A DNA stretch of 41,451 bases from an uncultured Bacilli bacterium (GTDB taxonomy: Bacteria > Bacillota_I > Bacilli_A > RF39 > UBA660): assembly GCA_934102055.1 (NCBI GenBank), contig CAKOSE010000007.1, forward strand, positions 1 through 41,451, read 5' to 3'. Positions 30,229-39,683 of the stretch are shown here, piece by piece. Both the position numbers and the translations under genes were made by a program. The stretch's first letter is position 1, and every line of letters starts with the position of its first letter. The notes beneath the pieces were generated by a model, which did no database searches, was not told the origin of the DNA, and saw only the letters and a list, made by a program, of their open reading frames with translations.

Positions 30229-33048
30229 TTATTTTGTTTTTTGTAATATTTTATTTAAATATTTTCCTGTATATGACTCTTTTATTTTTGCTACTTGTTC
30301 TGGGGTTCCTTTGGCGATTATTTCTCCGCCTCCGTCTCCGCCTTCTGGACCTAGGTCTATTATGTAATCTGCGACTTTTATCATATCTAGGTTGTGTTCT
30401 ATTACTATAACACTATCTTTATTATCTACTATTTTTTTGATTATTGCAAGGAGCTTTTTTATGTCATGTTGGTGTAATCCTGTTGTTGGTTCATCCATAA
30501 CAAATAGTGTTTTTCCTGTTGGTTTTTTTTGTAATTCTTTTGCTAGTTTCACGCGGGATGCTTCTCCTCCGGATAGGGTTGGTGCTGGTTGTCCTAGTTT
30601 TATGTATCCGAGTCCTACGTCTTCTAGAACTTGTAGTTTTCTTTTTATTTTTGGTACGTTTTCAAAGAATTTTATTGCTTCACTTACTCTCATTTCTAAT
30701 ACTTCATATATGTTTTTTTCTTTGAATTTTATTTTTAGGCTTTCTGTGTTATATCTTGCTCCATGACAAATTTCACATGGTACATATACATCTGGTAAGA
30801 AATGCATTTCTATTTTTTTTACTCCATCACCACGACATGCTTCGCATCTTCCTCCTTTTACGTTGAATGAGAATCTGCTTTTGTCGTATCCTAACATTTT
30901 TGCTTCTTTTGTTTCTGAGAATATTTCTCTTATATCGTCAAAGACTCCTGTATAGGTTGCAGGGTTAGATCTTGGAGTTCTTCCTATTGGGTTTTGGGAT
31001 ATGTGTACTATCTTGTCAATATTTTCTAGTCCTTTTACTTGTTTGTATTCTCCTGGTTTTTCTTTTGAGTCGTAAACGTGTTTATATAGTATTTTGGTTA
31101 GAATTTGATTTACTAATGTGCTTTTGCCTGATCCTGATACTCCTGTTACGCAGGTAAATGTGCCTAGGGGGAATTTTACGTTTATATTTTTTAGGTTATT
31201 TTCTTTTGCGCCTTTTATTTCTATGTATTTTCCTGTTCCTTTTCTTCTTGTTTTTGGTATTTCAATACATTCTTTTCCACTTAAATAGCGTCCAGTAAGA
31301 CTATTTTCGTCATTTGCTACTTCTTCTGGAGTTCCTTGCGAGATTATTTGTCCTCCTTGGTCTCCGGCGAGTGGCCCTATATCTACTAGGTAATCACATT
31401 TTTTCATTGTGTCTGTGTCGTGTTCTACTACTATTAAGGTGTTTCCTAGATCTCTCATGCTTAGCATTGTGTCTATTAGTCTATCGTTATCTCTTTGATG
31501 AAGTCCTATACTTGGTTCATCTAGGACATAAAGTACTCCTGTTAGGCGTGTTCCTACTTGGGTAGCTAATCTTATTCTTTGGGCTTCTCCTCCGGATAGG
31601 GTTCCAGCATTTCTACTTAGTGTTAGATAGTCTAATCCTACATTTATTAGAAAACTTAGTCTATCTTTTATTTCTGTTACTATCATTTTTGATATTTCTT
31701 GTTTTTCTTCGGATAGTTTTAGGTTTGTGATGAAATCATACATTTTGGAAATGCTTAGTTTGGTTACTTCATAGATATTTTTATTATTTATTAGTACTGA
31801 TAAGACTTCTTTTTTTAATCTTGCTCCTTTACATGTTGGACATTCTAATTCTACCATATATTTTTCTAACCATTCTCTTATCCAAGTGCTACTTGTTTCC
31901 ATGTATCTTCTTTCTAGGTTTGTTATTATTCCTTCGAATGTTCCGTAATTATCTGAAAGATGTCCGTTTTTGCTTCTGTAATGGAAGTGAATTAGATCAT
32001 TTGTTCCATATAAAATCATGTTTAATTCTTTTTTTGTGAAATCTTTTATTTTTTTGTTTAAATTTATATTGTAGTGATCGCAAAAGTTTTGGAGTTTTAG
32101 GAAGTTTATGTTTTCTATGTCATCTCCGAATGGAACTATTCCTCCTTCTTTTATTGTTTTGTTTTTATCTGGTATTACTAGGTCTTTGTCCATGACTAGT
32201 TTTACTCCTAAACCTTTACAATCTGGACATGCTCCGTATGGGGCATTGAAACTGAATGTTCTTGGTTCTAGTTCGTTTAGTGAAAAATTACAATGTGGAC
32301 ATGAGAAGTTTTCTGAGAATACTTGTTTTTCTTTTCCTGGTATTTCTACGAATACTTTTCCGTTTGACAGCTTTGTTCCTGTTTCTAATGATTCATATAG
32401 TCTTGATTTTATTCCTTCTTTTATTACTAATCTATCTATAATGACTTCTATATTGTGTTTTTTGTTTTTGTCTAGGTCTATATCTTCGCTTAGATCATAT
32501 TCATTACCATCTATGTTTACTCTTACATATCCATTTTTTCTTAGGTCTTCTAGTAGGTCTTTGTGTGTTCCTTTTTTTCCTTCGACTACTGGGGATGAGA
32601 TTATTATTTTGGTTTTTTCTTCTAGTTCTAGTATTTTGTTTGTCATTTCTTCAATACTTTGACTTTTTATTGGAATGTGATGTTCTGGGCAATATGGTGT
32701 TCCTACTTTTGAATATAATAGTCTTAGATGGTCATATATTTCTGTTACTGTTCCTACTGTCGATCTTGGATTTTTGTTTGTTGTTTTTTGATCTATTGAT
32801 ATGGCTGGAGATAATCCTTCTATTACGTCAACATCTGGTTTTTCCGCTCCTCCTAGAAATTGTCTTGCGTATGCTGATAGGCTTTCTAGGTATCTTCTTT
32901 CTCCTTCTTTGTAAATTGTATCGAATGCTAGGGATGATTTTCCTGATCCTGATACTCCGGTCATTACTATAAATTTATTTTTTGGTAGTTCTAATGAAAC
33001 GTTTTTTAGGTTATTTTCTCTGGCACCTTTTATTATTATTTTTTCCAT
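30229..33048 (-). CDS. uvrA: Excinuclease ABC subunit A
   Basis: UvrA is the DNA-damage sensor of nucleotide excision repair; it loads UvrB. The 939-residue protein shows two ABC ATPase modules, with Walker A GVSGSGKSS in each half and signatures LSGGEAQRIRLA and LSGGEASRVKLA. It also shows the zinc-binding groups (CPHCNFSL...CPDCKG; CEACRGDGV...CEICHGARY). It has its own promoter. uvrB is found 4.7 kb upstream in a different operon rather than adjacent. Confidence 0.97.
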   Translation of the reverse strand: MEKIIIKGARENNLKNVSLELPKNKFIVMTGVSGSGKSSLAFDTIYKEGERRYLESLSAYARQFLGGAEKPDVDVIEGLSPAISIDQKTTNKNPRSTVGTVTEIYDHLRLLYSKVGTPYCPEHHIPIKSQSIEEMTNKILELEEKTKIIISSPVVEGKKGTHKDLLEDLRKNGYVRVNIDGNEYDLSEDIDLDKNKKHNIEVIIDRLVIKEGIKSRLYESLETGTKLSNGKVFVEIPGKEKQVFSENFSCPHCNFSLNELEPRTFSFNAPYGACPDCKGLGVKLVMDKDLVIPDKNKTIKEGGIVPFGDDIENINFLKLQNFCDHYNINLNKKIKDFTKKELNMILYGTNDLIHFHYRSKNGHLSDNYGTFEGIITNLERRYMETSSTWIREWLEKYMVELECPTCKGARLKKEVLSVLINNKNIYEVTKLSISKMYDFITNLKLSEEKQEISKMIVTEIKDRLSFLINVGLDYLTLSRNAGTLSGGEAQRIRLATQVGTRLTGVLYVLDEPSIGLHQRDNDRLIDTMLSMRDLGNTLIVVEHDTDTMKKCDYLVDIGPLAGDQGGQIISQGTPEEVANDENSLTGRYLSGKECIEIPKTRRKGTGKYIEIKGAKENNLKNINVKFPLGTFTCVTGVSGSGKSTLVNQILTKILYKHVYDSKEKPGEYKQVKGLENIDKIVHISQNPIGRTPRSNPATYTGVFDDIREIFSETKEAKMLGYDKSRFSFNVKGGRCEACRGDGVKKIEMHFLPDVYVPCEICHGARYNTESLKIKFKEKNIYEVLEMRVSEAIKFFENVPKIKRKLQVLEDVGLGYIKLGQPAPTLSGGEASRVKLAKELQKKPTGKTLFVMDEPTTGLHQHDIKKLLAIIKKIVDNKDSVIVIEHNLDMIKVADYIIDLGPEGGDGGGEIIAKGTPEQVAKIKESYTGKYLNKILQKTK

Positions 33049-33124
33049 AATACACTTCCTCTTTTTATAGTTTGTTATTATATCACAAATTTAATTCTTT
33101 TTACTTATATTTTTTTTCATTTAT

Positions 33125-33154
33125 ACTATAACATATCAAACATTTGTTTGTCAA
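33125..33154 (-). promoter_or_regulatory. Promoter of uvrA-lgt-trxB
   Basis: Minus strand TTGACA (33149..33154), 18 bases, TGTTATAGT extended -10 (hexamer 33125..33130). No clear LexA-type operator was recognised beside it. Confidence 0.72.
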
Positions 33155-33176
33155 TTGTTTTTAGAAAAAGCAAGTT

Positions 33177-34028
33177 TTAGTATTTCTTGCCTATTATATC
33201 TTTGTAATTTATTTTTGTTTCTAAGTTTTGTTTGGATGCAAAGATTATGTCTTTGTCTATTTTTATTTTGTGTTTTTGGAATAGAAGGATGATTGTTGAA
33301 CCTCCGAATGAGAAGTAGCCTTTTTCTTCGTATTTTTTTAGTCTTTTTTTTGTTGTGTTATGAATTTTTCCTACGTTTAAGGCTCCGACTTCTATTTGAT
33401 ATACTGTTCCAAAGTTTTCTGTTTCTATTTTTGAGACTTCTCTTTGGTTTTCTGTAAACACTTGATATTTGTCATAGCTTACTGGATTTACTGTGTGAAG
33501 AAGTCCTTTTATTTTTTTTGTTTTTATTATTTTTTGATCATCGAATGCGTGGTATCTATGGTAGTCATCTACTGATAATCTAAATACTAGACATGTTCCT
33601 CCTTCTAGAGTATCATCTTTTTCTTTTATTAAGTTTTCTATTGTGTATTTTGTGTTTTTAACATTTATTGTTAAATCTTTATTTATGTTATAGACCATTA
33701 GTTTGGATGTGCATGGGGATATTAACAGTTTTTTGTTAATATCTTTGTCTGGGGTTTGGTTATTAACTTTTCTTGTGAAAAAGTCATTAAATGATTTGTA
33801 TTTTGTTTTTTGGAAATTGTTCATGTCTATATTGTGTTTTTTTATAAATCTTTTTATATATAGTTTAGATATTTTACTGTTTGTTAGTTTTTCTGATGGT
33901 TTTGAAAATAGTGGTTGTGTTATTATTTTGAGTATTATTCTTCCTGGAGTGGTGTTATATAAAAATATTAAAGATTTTTGCTCTTTAATATCTATTATTT
34001 CTTTAGTACTTCTGTTGTAATATTTCAT
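33177..34028 (-). CDS. psd: Phosphatidylserine decarboxylase proenzyme
   Basis: Psd converts phosphatidylserine to phosphatidylethanolamine. It self-cleaves to a pyruvoyl enzyme at the L/G-G-S-T motif, seen here as FGGSTIILL with S244 near the C-terminus of 283 residues. Also visible are RLSVDDYHRYHAFDD, the catalytic-base region, and VGALNVGKIHNTT. The ATG overlaps the pssA stop (ATGA), which fits the successive reactions. The long N-terminal region (NDFFTRKVNNQ) matches the Gram-positive type II family. Confidence 0.93.
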   Translation of the reverse strand: MKYYNRSTKEIIDIKEQKSLIFLYNTTPGRIILKIITQPLFSKPSEKLTNSKISKLYIKRFIKKHNIDMNNFQKTKYKSFNDFFTRKVNNQTPDKDINKKLLISPCTSKLMVYNINKDLTINVKNTKYTIENLIKEKDDTLEGGTCLVFRLSVDDYHRYHAFDDQKIIKTKKIKGLLHTVNPVSYDKYQVFTENQREVSKIETENFGTVYQIEVGALNVGKIHNTTKKRLKKYEEKGYFSFGGSTIILLFQKHKIKIDKDIIFASKQNLETKINYKDIIGKKY

Positions 34029-34675
34029 TTTGATAATAGATATAGTACTATGGATAGTACTACTCCTCCGAATACAAAGAAATATATTACTCCGGAAGTT
34101 GGTTTTTTTAGTTTAAAGTTTAATACGTATAGTATTGATATGAATAGCATTGTTAATGTATATACTATTAGGAATTGTGGTCCTGCGATAAAGTTTTTTA
34201 GTATATAAACTAGTGGAAATATTATTGCACTTGCTGTTACTGGGAGCCCACTATAATATTTTACTGGGCCATTTTTTCCTGTTTCTTCTGCTACTACGTT
34301 GAAATAGCCTAATCTTATTACTCCTCCTAGTGTGAATAGTGCAAATATTATTATATTATACCAGTTTGAATATCCTAGTCCGTAAAAGATAGTTATTGGT
34401 AGGAATATGAATGAGACCATATCTGCTAGGGAGTCTATTTGGATTCCGAAACTTTTTTCATTGTTTGATCTTTTACATTTTCGTGCTACTTTTCCATCAA
34501 ATGCGTCACATATTCCTGATATTACTAGACAGATTAGTGCATATGTTATTCTATGATTAAATGCAAAGAACATTCCTATTGTTCCGCTTATTACTCCTAG
34601 GTATGTTATTAGAACTGATTTACTGTAGTATCCTATTATTAGGTTTTCTTCTTTATTTTTTTCTTTTTTAAACAT
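34025..34675 (-). CDS. pssA: CDP-diacylglycerol-serine O-phosphatidyltransferase
   Basis: PssA makes phosphatidylserine from CDP-diacylglycerol and serine. The 216-residue membrane protein carries the CDP-alcohol phosphatidyltransferase motif D57-x2-D60-G-x2-A-R65...G77-x3-D81-x3-D85 (CDAFDGKVARK, then FGIQIDSLADM), with about six to eight hydrophobic helices. pssA-psd together supply PE. Confidence 0.93.
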   Translation of the reverse strand: MFKKEKNKEENLIIGYYSKSVLITYLGVISGTIGMFFAFNHRITYALICLVISGICDAFDGKVARKCKRSNNEKSFGIQIDSLADMVSFIFLPITIFYGLGYSNWYNIIIFALFTLGGVIRLGYFNVVAEETGKNGPVKYYSGLPVTASAIIFPLVYILKNFIAGPQFLIVYTLTMLFISILYVLNFKLKKPTSGVIYFFVFGGVVLSIVLYLLSK

Positions 34676-34685
34676 GTTCTCACTC

Positions 34686-35267
34686 CTATAATATGATGTT
34701 GTTGTTATTATCGAATTTTACGTCTAGGTATTTTTTACTTGATAATAGATCGCACATATGAACAAAGAATTCATATTTGTTTTTTGGTTTTGGCATGACT
34801 ATATTGCTATAGTTACTTGTGTTCCACTGTCCCATATGGGATGAGATCATTCTTTTTAATAGTTCTATTTCTTGATCTGTGAATGTTGTTTTTGTTTTGT
34901 TTTCTTCGATGAATTGTGCTGCTAGGAGTGGGTGTTCAAATTTTGTATATTTTTCTTGTGGATTTCCTAGTTTTTGTGTATCGTGAAATAGTATTGCTAT
35001 TAGGATTAGATCTTTTTCATCTTCTGTAAAGCCATTTTTCATGTATTCTATGTCTAATATGTCTTTTGCTATTTTCATTGCTACTTTTGTGTGTCTTACT
35101 AGCCCTTGTGGTCCTTGTGAAAATGATGGGTGATGTTTTCCTGTTGAGGAAGCTGGTACTTCGAAGAAGTAATCTGGGACTAGTTCTAGTAGTTTTTTTG
35201 TGTTTTCTTTATATTTTTCGTTTTTTATATAGTTTATTTCTGTTTGAAATGTTTCTATTTTGTTCAT
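34686..35267 (-). CDS. HD-domain hydrolase
   Basis: A 193-residue HD-superfamily protein. Metal ligands can be read as the H in GLVRHTKVAMKIA, the pair in AILFHDTQKLGN, the H in KFEHPLLAAQFI and a later ISSHMGQW histidine, plus the aspartate in VHMCDLLSSKKYLD. The beginning has HHPSFSQGPQG. The substrate is unknown; RNA, nucleotides and phosphorylated metabolites are possible. It follows the HEXXH protein by about 50 bases and precedes pssA by about 10. Confidence 0.82.
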   Translation of the reverse strand: MNKIETFQTEINYIKNEKYKENTKKLLELVPDYFFEVPASSTGKHHPSFSQGPQGLVRHTKVAMKIAKDILDIEYMKNGFTEDEKDLILIAILFHDTQKLGNPQEKYTKFEHPLLAAQFIEENKTKTTFTDQEIELLKRMISSHMGQWNTSNYSNIVMPKPKNKYEFFVHMCDLLSSKKYLDVKFDNNNNIIL

Positions 35268-35317
35268 ACTGCACCTCTTTTTTTAATTTTAACATATTTG
35301 TTTTTGTTTTTAAACTA

Positions 35318-36943
35318 TTATCTTGTTTTTTTGATTGATTCTTCTTCGAATGGGGTTTCTTCTAGGATATTTCTTGTTTCTGATGGGGTTATTTTTTCTT
35401 TGTTTGTTCTATTTTGATTGTTTATTTCTACTTTGTATTCTGTTATACCTATTTTATATTTTACTACTAGGTTTTTGTGTGCTTTTTTGTAGTCTTTTGA
35501 GAAGTATCCTTTTGGTTCTATCTTTAGATCTGTTATTTTGTTTGTTATATATCCTGTGTCTTCTTTATATTTTTGATTTATTACTGATTGAGCTTCTTTT
35601 ATGTTTAGTTTATCGTTTGAGAAATAGAACATCATTAGTTGGTCGTCAGTCATTTTTTGGTTATATTTTTTTTCATAATAGTATTTTATTATTTCATATA
35701 TTTTTTGGTTATTTTCTTGTTTTTCTTGTTCTTTTTCTAGGTATTCTTTTATTTGTTGTTCGTTGTCTCCATTTTCGTTACATAATTTGTTCCAAGCTTC
35801 TTTTGTGTTTTTATCATAAAGTTCCATACTGTTTATTGCTGTTAGGAGTTCTGCGGCTTTTGTAAGACTTGGATCTATTTTTTGGAGTTGTTTTATTATT
35901 GTGTTTAGACCTTGATTATCTTTATTAAACTGGTATTTTCTGAATGTTGTTATATCTAATATTTCTAGTAATGGATATATTGCTTGGACTTGCGATTGAT
36001 AACTGTCGTGTGTTGTTATATTGTTTTCTTGTGCTGTTTTTTCGAAGTATTCTTTTGTGAATATTTCGTTTGTTGCTTCCATTATGTAATTGGGATTGTT
36101 TGGAGAGATTTTGTCGTATCTTTGGACTGCGTGATTTATTTCGTGAAATATTGTTTTTGGGATATGTTTTTGGTCATTTATTTTGTATATATCTATGTCT
36201 TTGCTATTGGGATTAAAGCTTCCTAGGATTGTTTCTTGTTCTTTTGTTTGTTTTGCTTTATGGTGATAGTTTATATCTAGTTGGCTTAGGTTTTCATATA
36301 TTGTGTTTGTATTTAGATATTTTTTGTTTTCTTCTAGTTCATCTTCTAGGAGGAGTATGAAGTTTTTTTCTTCATCTGTTAGATTTTTGTTTTCTTCTAG
36401 GATTTGTTTTACTTTATCTAAGGAGTACGTTTCTTGTTGTTGTTCTTTTTTTTGTTCTTTTATTTTTTGATATATTTCATATTTTATGACTGGTAGTTCT
36501 TCGAAGGCTATGTTTGCTGTTATTATGAGTGAGATCCATATTGCATTTATTTTAATCCATCTTGTTATGGTTTTGGGGGCTTCTTGTTTTCCTATGTAGA
36601 GATAGTTATTTTGGTTATTGTAATAGATATTTAGTTTTTCTAGTAGTTCTTTGTCTGGTTTTTGTTTTGTGTTATTTTTTAGTTCATAGAAGTAATATAG
36701 ATTTGTTTTTGTGCAATAATATATTTTTATTTGTTTTCCTTTTATTTTATGGGTTCCACAATCTATTTGGTTTTGTTTATCTATTAGGATACTATCATAG
36801 ATTTGCTCTAGGATTTTTTGTTGTTCTTGTGATGGGATTGTTATTTTATGATCTGTTATTTTTCCTAGTTTTATATTGCCATTTTCTTTATATATTATTA
36901 GTTTATTTTCTTTGTATTTTAAAACTGTTATTACTTCTTTCAT
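35318..36943 (-). CDS. Large HEXXH-containing membrane-linked protein of unknown family
   Basis: 541 residues. The N-terminal ~125 residues are cytoplasmic-looking, a single hydrophobic helix follows at about 132-148 (INAIWISLIITANIAF), then a long Glu/Lys-rich helical region. A zincin-type site H267-E-I-N-H271 (TIFHEINHAVQRY) is followed 18 residues later by MEATNE (E289), a plausible third ligand. This suggests a membrane-anchored metallopeptidase, probably with the catalytic part outside or in a large C-terminal domain. The C-terminal ~240 residues are helical and unassigned. AAGGAGC precedes the ATG, 9 bases after the DUF1287 gene. A non-catalytic role is possible. Confidence 0.7.
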   Translation of the reverse strand: MKEVITVLKYKENKLIIYKENGNIKLGKITDHKITIPSQEQQKILEQIYDSILIDKQNQIDCGTHKIKGKQIKIYYCTKTNLYYFYELKNNTKQKPDKELLEKLNIYYNNQNNYLYIGKQEAPKTITRWIKINAIWISLIITANIAFEELPVIKYEIYQKIKEQKKEQQQETYSLDKVKQILEENKNLTDEEKNFILLLEDELEENKKYLNTNTIYENLSQLDINYHHKAKQTKEQETILGSFNPNSKDIDIYKINDQKHIPKTIFHEINHAVQRYDKISPNNPNYIMEATNEIFTKEYFEKTAQENNITTHDSYQSQVQAIYPLLEILDITTFRKYQFNKDNQGLNTIIKQLQKIDPSLTKAAELLTAINSMELYDKNTKEAWNKLCNENGDNEQQIKEYLEKEQEKQENNQKIYEIIKYYYEKKYNQKMTDDQLMMFYFSNDKLNIKEAQSVINQKYKEDTGYITNKITDLKIEPKGYFSKDYKKAHKNLVVKYKIGITEYKVEINNQNRTNKEKITPSETRNILEETPFEEESIKKTR

Positions 36944-36952
36944 TTTTGCTCC

Positions 36953-37720
36953 TTAGTTTATTTCGTTTATTAGTTCTTGTATTTTTTTGTTATATTCAAA
37001 TCTATAGTGTGAGGTTACTTTTCTTTCTGATTTTTCTAGGTAATCTTCTTCTTTTTGGGTTTGGTTTTCTCCTCTGTTTATGATTATGTATGGAACTCCA
37101 TTTTGGTTATATTTATCTGATACCATTCCTATCAGTTCGTTATTATCTAATATGATTATATCTCCTGGCATAAAGGTTCCTATTTCGTATATGTCTGTTG
37201 AAAGTATTTTTGAGTTTCTGTAAAAGAATGTATCTAGGTTTTGGACTCTTCTAAAGTCTATATTGGGATCTCTTGTTTCTACGTTGTATGTGTTCTTTTT
37301 TTCTGTTTTTTCTATGTCTTTATCAACCATTTTTCTTAAGTCATATCCTGCGGTTTTTAGGGCATACCAGATTAGATCGGCGCTTACGCCTTCTTTTTCT
37401 ATTTCTGGATAAGCATTATCATAATATTTGCTTATGTTTTTGGGGTTCCATTTTGTGAATTGTTTTTCGGCGTTTAAGAATTCTGTGTAATCATCTATGT
37501 CGTTGTTGTTATAGTCTGTTTTACTTTTTTCTTGTATGAAACCGAAATCTGATATGTTATAGTACTTTTTTGTTTGATCTTTTGGTGTTAGTTTTTGACT
37601 ATATATACTGTAATAGTTTATTGATATGATTAGTGCTGATGTTATTAGTAGTACTAGTGTTGTTATTGTTGTTATTTTTAGTTTTTTTTTGATACTTTTC
37701 TTTATTTTTCTTTTTGCCAT
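36953..37720 (-). CDS. DUF1287-family membrane-anchored protein lacking the expected Cys and His
   Basis: A 255-residue protein with a basic N-terminus and one transmembrane anchor (about 16-36). The extracytoplasmic part matches DUF1287, an NlpC/P60-like fold: GVSADLIWYALKTAGYDL, DPNIDFRRVQNLDTFF, MPGDIIILDNN, IGMVSDKYNQNGVPYIIINR and the C-terminal SHYRF. In the family I recall GVC-T-D and P-H-I-G; here residue 113 is Ser instead of Cys and residue 196 is Leu instead of His, so hydrolase activity is doubtful. A Ca-binding-like loop DYNNNDIDDYTE lies at 69-80. It sits between uvrB and the HEXXH protein. Confidence 0.8.
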   Translation of the reverse strand: MAKRKIKKSIKKKLKITTITTLVLLITSALIISINYYSIYSQKLTPKDQTKKYYNISDFGFIQEKSKTDYNNNDIDDYTEFLNAEKQFTKWNPKNISKYYDNAYPEIEKEGVSADLIWYALKTAGYDLRKMVDKDIEKTEKKNTYNVETRDPNIDFRRVQNLDTFFYRNSKILSTDIYEIGTFMPGDIIILDNNELIGMVSDKYNQNGVPYIIINRGENQTQKEEDYLEKSERKVTSHYRFEYNKKIQELINEIN

Positions 37721-37730
37721 ATGATAACTC

Positions 37731-39683
37731 CTACTTTATTTTTAGTTCTAATAATATGTCTCTTAGTTCCATTGCTCTTTCAAAGTCTAGTTCTTTTGCG
37801 GCTTTTTTCATTTCTTCTTCTATTTTTTCTATACTTTGTATATTTATTATATCACTTTTTTTGGTTTTTTCTATTTTTTCTAATTCTTTTTCGTCTTCGT
37901 TTGTTATGACTTCTCTTATTTCTTTTGTTATTGTTTTTGGTGTTATGTTATGTTTTTTGTTGTATTCTTCTTGGATTGTTCTTCTTCTTTTTGTTTCGTT
38001 TATTGCTTCTTTCATACTGTCTGTTATTTTGTCTGCATACATTATTACGTGTCCGTTTGCATTTCTTGCACATCTTCCTATGGTTTGAATTAGACTTCTT
38101 GTACTTCTCAGGAATCCTTCTTTGTCGGCATCTAGGATTGCTATTAAACTTACTTCTGGGATGTCTAGTCCTTCTCTTAGGAGATTGATTCCTACTACAC
38201 AATCATATTTTCCTTGTCTTAGTTCTTTTATTATTTTTAGTCTCTCTAATGTTTTTATTTCTGAGTGAAGATATGCTACTTTTATATCTAGTTCTTTTAG
38301 GTATTTTGTTAGCTCTTCACTCATTCTTATTGTTAGTGTTGTGATTAGTACTCTTTCGTTTTTGTTTCTTCTTTGTTTTATTTCGCCAATTAGATCGTCT
38401 ATTTGTCCTTTTGATCCTTTTATTTCTATTGTTGGGTCTAGGAGTCCTGTTGGTCTTATTATTTGATCTACTTTGTTTTCTTGTTTTTCTAGTTCGTAGT
38501 CTCCAGGAGTTGCTGATACGTATATTACTTGGTTTATTTTCTTTTCGAATTCTTCGAATTTTAGTGGTCTGTTATCCAGGGCACTTGGTAATCGGAATCC
38601 ATATTCTACTAGGTTTTGTTTTCTTGCTCTGTCTCCGTTATACATTGCTCTTACTTGTGGTAATGTTACGTGTGATTCATCTATTACTAGTAAATAATCT
38701 TTTTTGAAGAAGTCCATTAGAGTTGTTGGGGTTTCTCCTTCTTTTCTTCCACTTAGGTGTCTTGAGTAGTTTTCTACTCCACTACAAAAGCCTGTTTCTG
38801 TTAACATTTCTATATCGTAGTTTGTTCTTTGTTCTAGGCGTTCTGCTTCTAGGAGTTTGTTGTTGTCTCTTAGTTCTTTTAGTCTTTCTTCTAGTTCTTG
38901 TTTTATTCTTTTTATTGCTTCTTTTAGTTTGTCTTCACTTGTTACAAAGTGACTTGCTGGGAAGATGGTTGTGTTTTTTATAATTTTTTGAGTTTTTCCT
39001 GTTAGGGTATCTATTTCTGAGATTCTGTCTATTTCATCTCCGAAGAATTCTATTCTTATACCGTTTTGGTTTTCGTATGTTGGGATTATTTCTAGGACGT
39101 CTCCTCTTACTCTAAAGGTTCCTCTTTTAAAATCTAGATCGTTTCTGTCATAGTGCATTTCTATTAGTTGTTTCATTACTTTGTTTCTTTCTTTTGTTTC
39201 TCCGGTTGTTAGTGTTATTGTGTTTTTTTTGTATTCTTCAACTTCTCCGATTCCATATATACAAGATACTGATGCTACTACTATTACGTCGTCTCTTGAT
39301 AGGAGTGCACTTGTTGCTGCATGTCTTAATTGATCTATTTCGTCGTTTATCGATGAGTCTTTTTCAATATAGGTATCTGTTCCAGGAATATAGGCTTCTG
39401 GTTGATAGTAGTCATAGTACGAAACAAAATATTCTACTCTGTTTTCTGGGAATAGTTCTTTTAGCTCTGAGTAAAGTTGTCCTGCTAGGGTTTTGTTATG
39501 TGCTAGGACTAGTGTTTGTTTGCCTGTTTCTTTTATTACATTTGCTATTGTAAATGTTTTCCCTGTTCCTGTTGCTCCTAGTAAGACTTGGTGTTTTTTT
39601 TCTTGGTTTATGCCAGTTACAAGGCTTTTAATGGCTTGTGGTTGGTCACCACTTGGTTTATATTTTGATACTAATTTAAACAT
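37731..39683 (-). CDS. uvrB: Excinuclease ABC subunit B
   Basis: UvrB is the damage-verifying helicase-like subunit that recruits UvrC. The 650-residue protein has Walker A LLGATGTGKTFT, the beta-hairpin region (YYDYYQPEAYIPGTDTYIEKD), the DEAD-like VIDESH, helicase motif QTIGRCARNANGHVIMYAD and the C-terminal UVR motif that binds UvrC (KELDFERAMELRD). AAAAGGGATGATAAT precedes the ATG. Its start overlaps the truncated rhuM end by 13 bases; no independent promoter is obvious. Confidence 0.97.
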   Translation of the reverse strand: MFKLVSKYKPSGDQPQAIKSLVTGINQEKKHQVLLGATGTGKTFTIANVIKETGKQTLVLAHNKTLAGQLYSELKELFPENRVEYFVSYYDYYQPEAYIPGTDTYIEKDSSINDEIDQLRHAATSALLSRDDVIVVASVSCIYGIGEVEEYKKNTITLTTGETKERNKVMKQLIEMHYDRNDLDFKRGTFRVRGDVLEIIPTYENQNGIRIEFFGDEIDRISEIDTLTGKTQKIIKNTTIFPASHFVTSEDKLKEAIKRIKQELEERLKELRDNNKLLEAERLEQRTNYDIEMLTETGFCSGVENYSRHLSGRKEGETPTTLMDFFKKDYLLVIDESHVTLPQVRAMYNGDRARKQNLVEYGFRLPSALDNRPLKFEEFEKKINQVIYVSATPGDYELEKQENKVDQIIRPTGLLDPTIEIKGSKGQIDDLIGEIKQRRNKNERVLITTLTIRMSEELTKYLKELDIKVAYLHSEIKTLERLKIIKELRQGKYDCVVGINLLREGLDIPEVSLIAILDADKEGFLRSTRSLIQTIGRCARNANGHVIMYADKITDSMKEAINETKRRRTIQEEYNKKHNITPKTITKEIREVITNEDEKELEKIEKTKKSDIINIQSIEKIEEEMKKAAKELDFERAMELRDILLELKIK

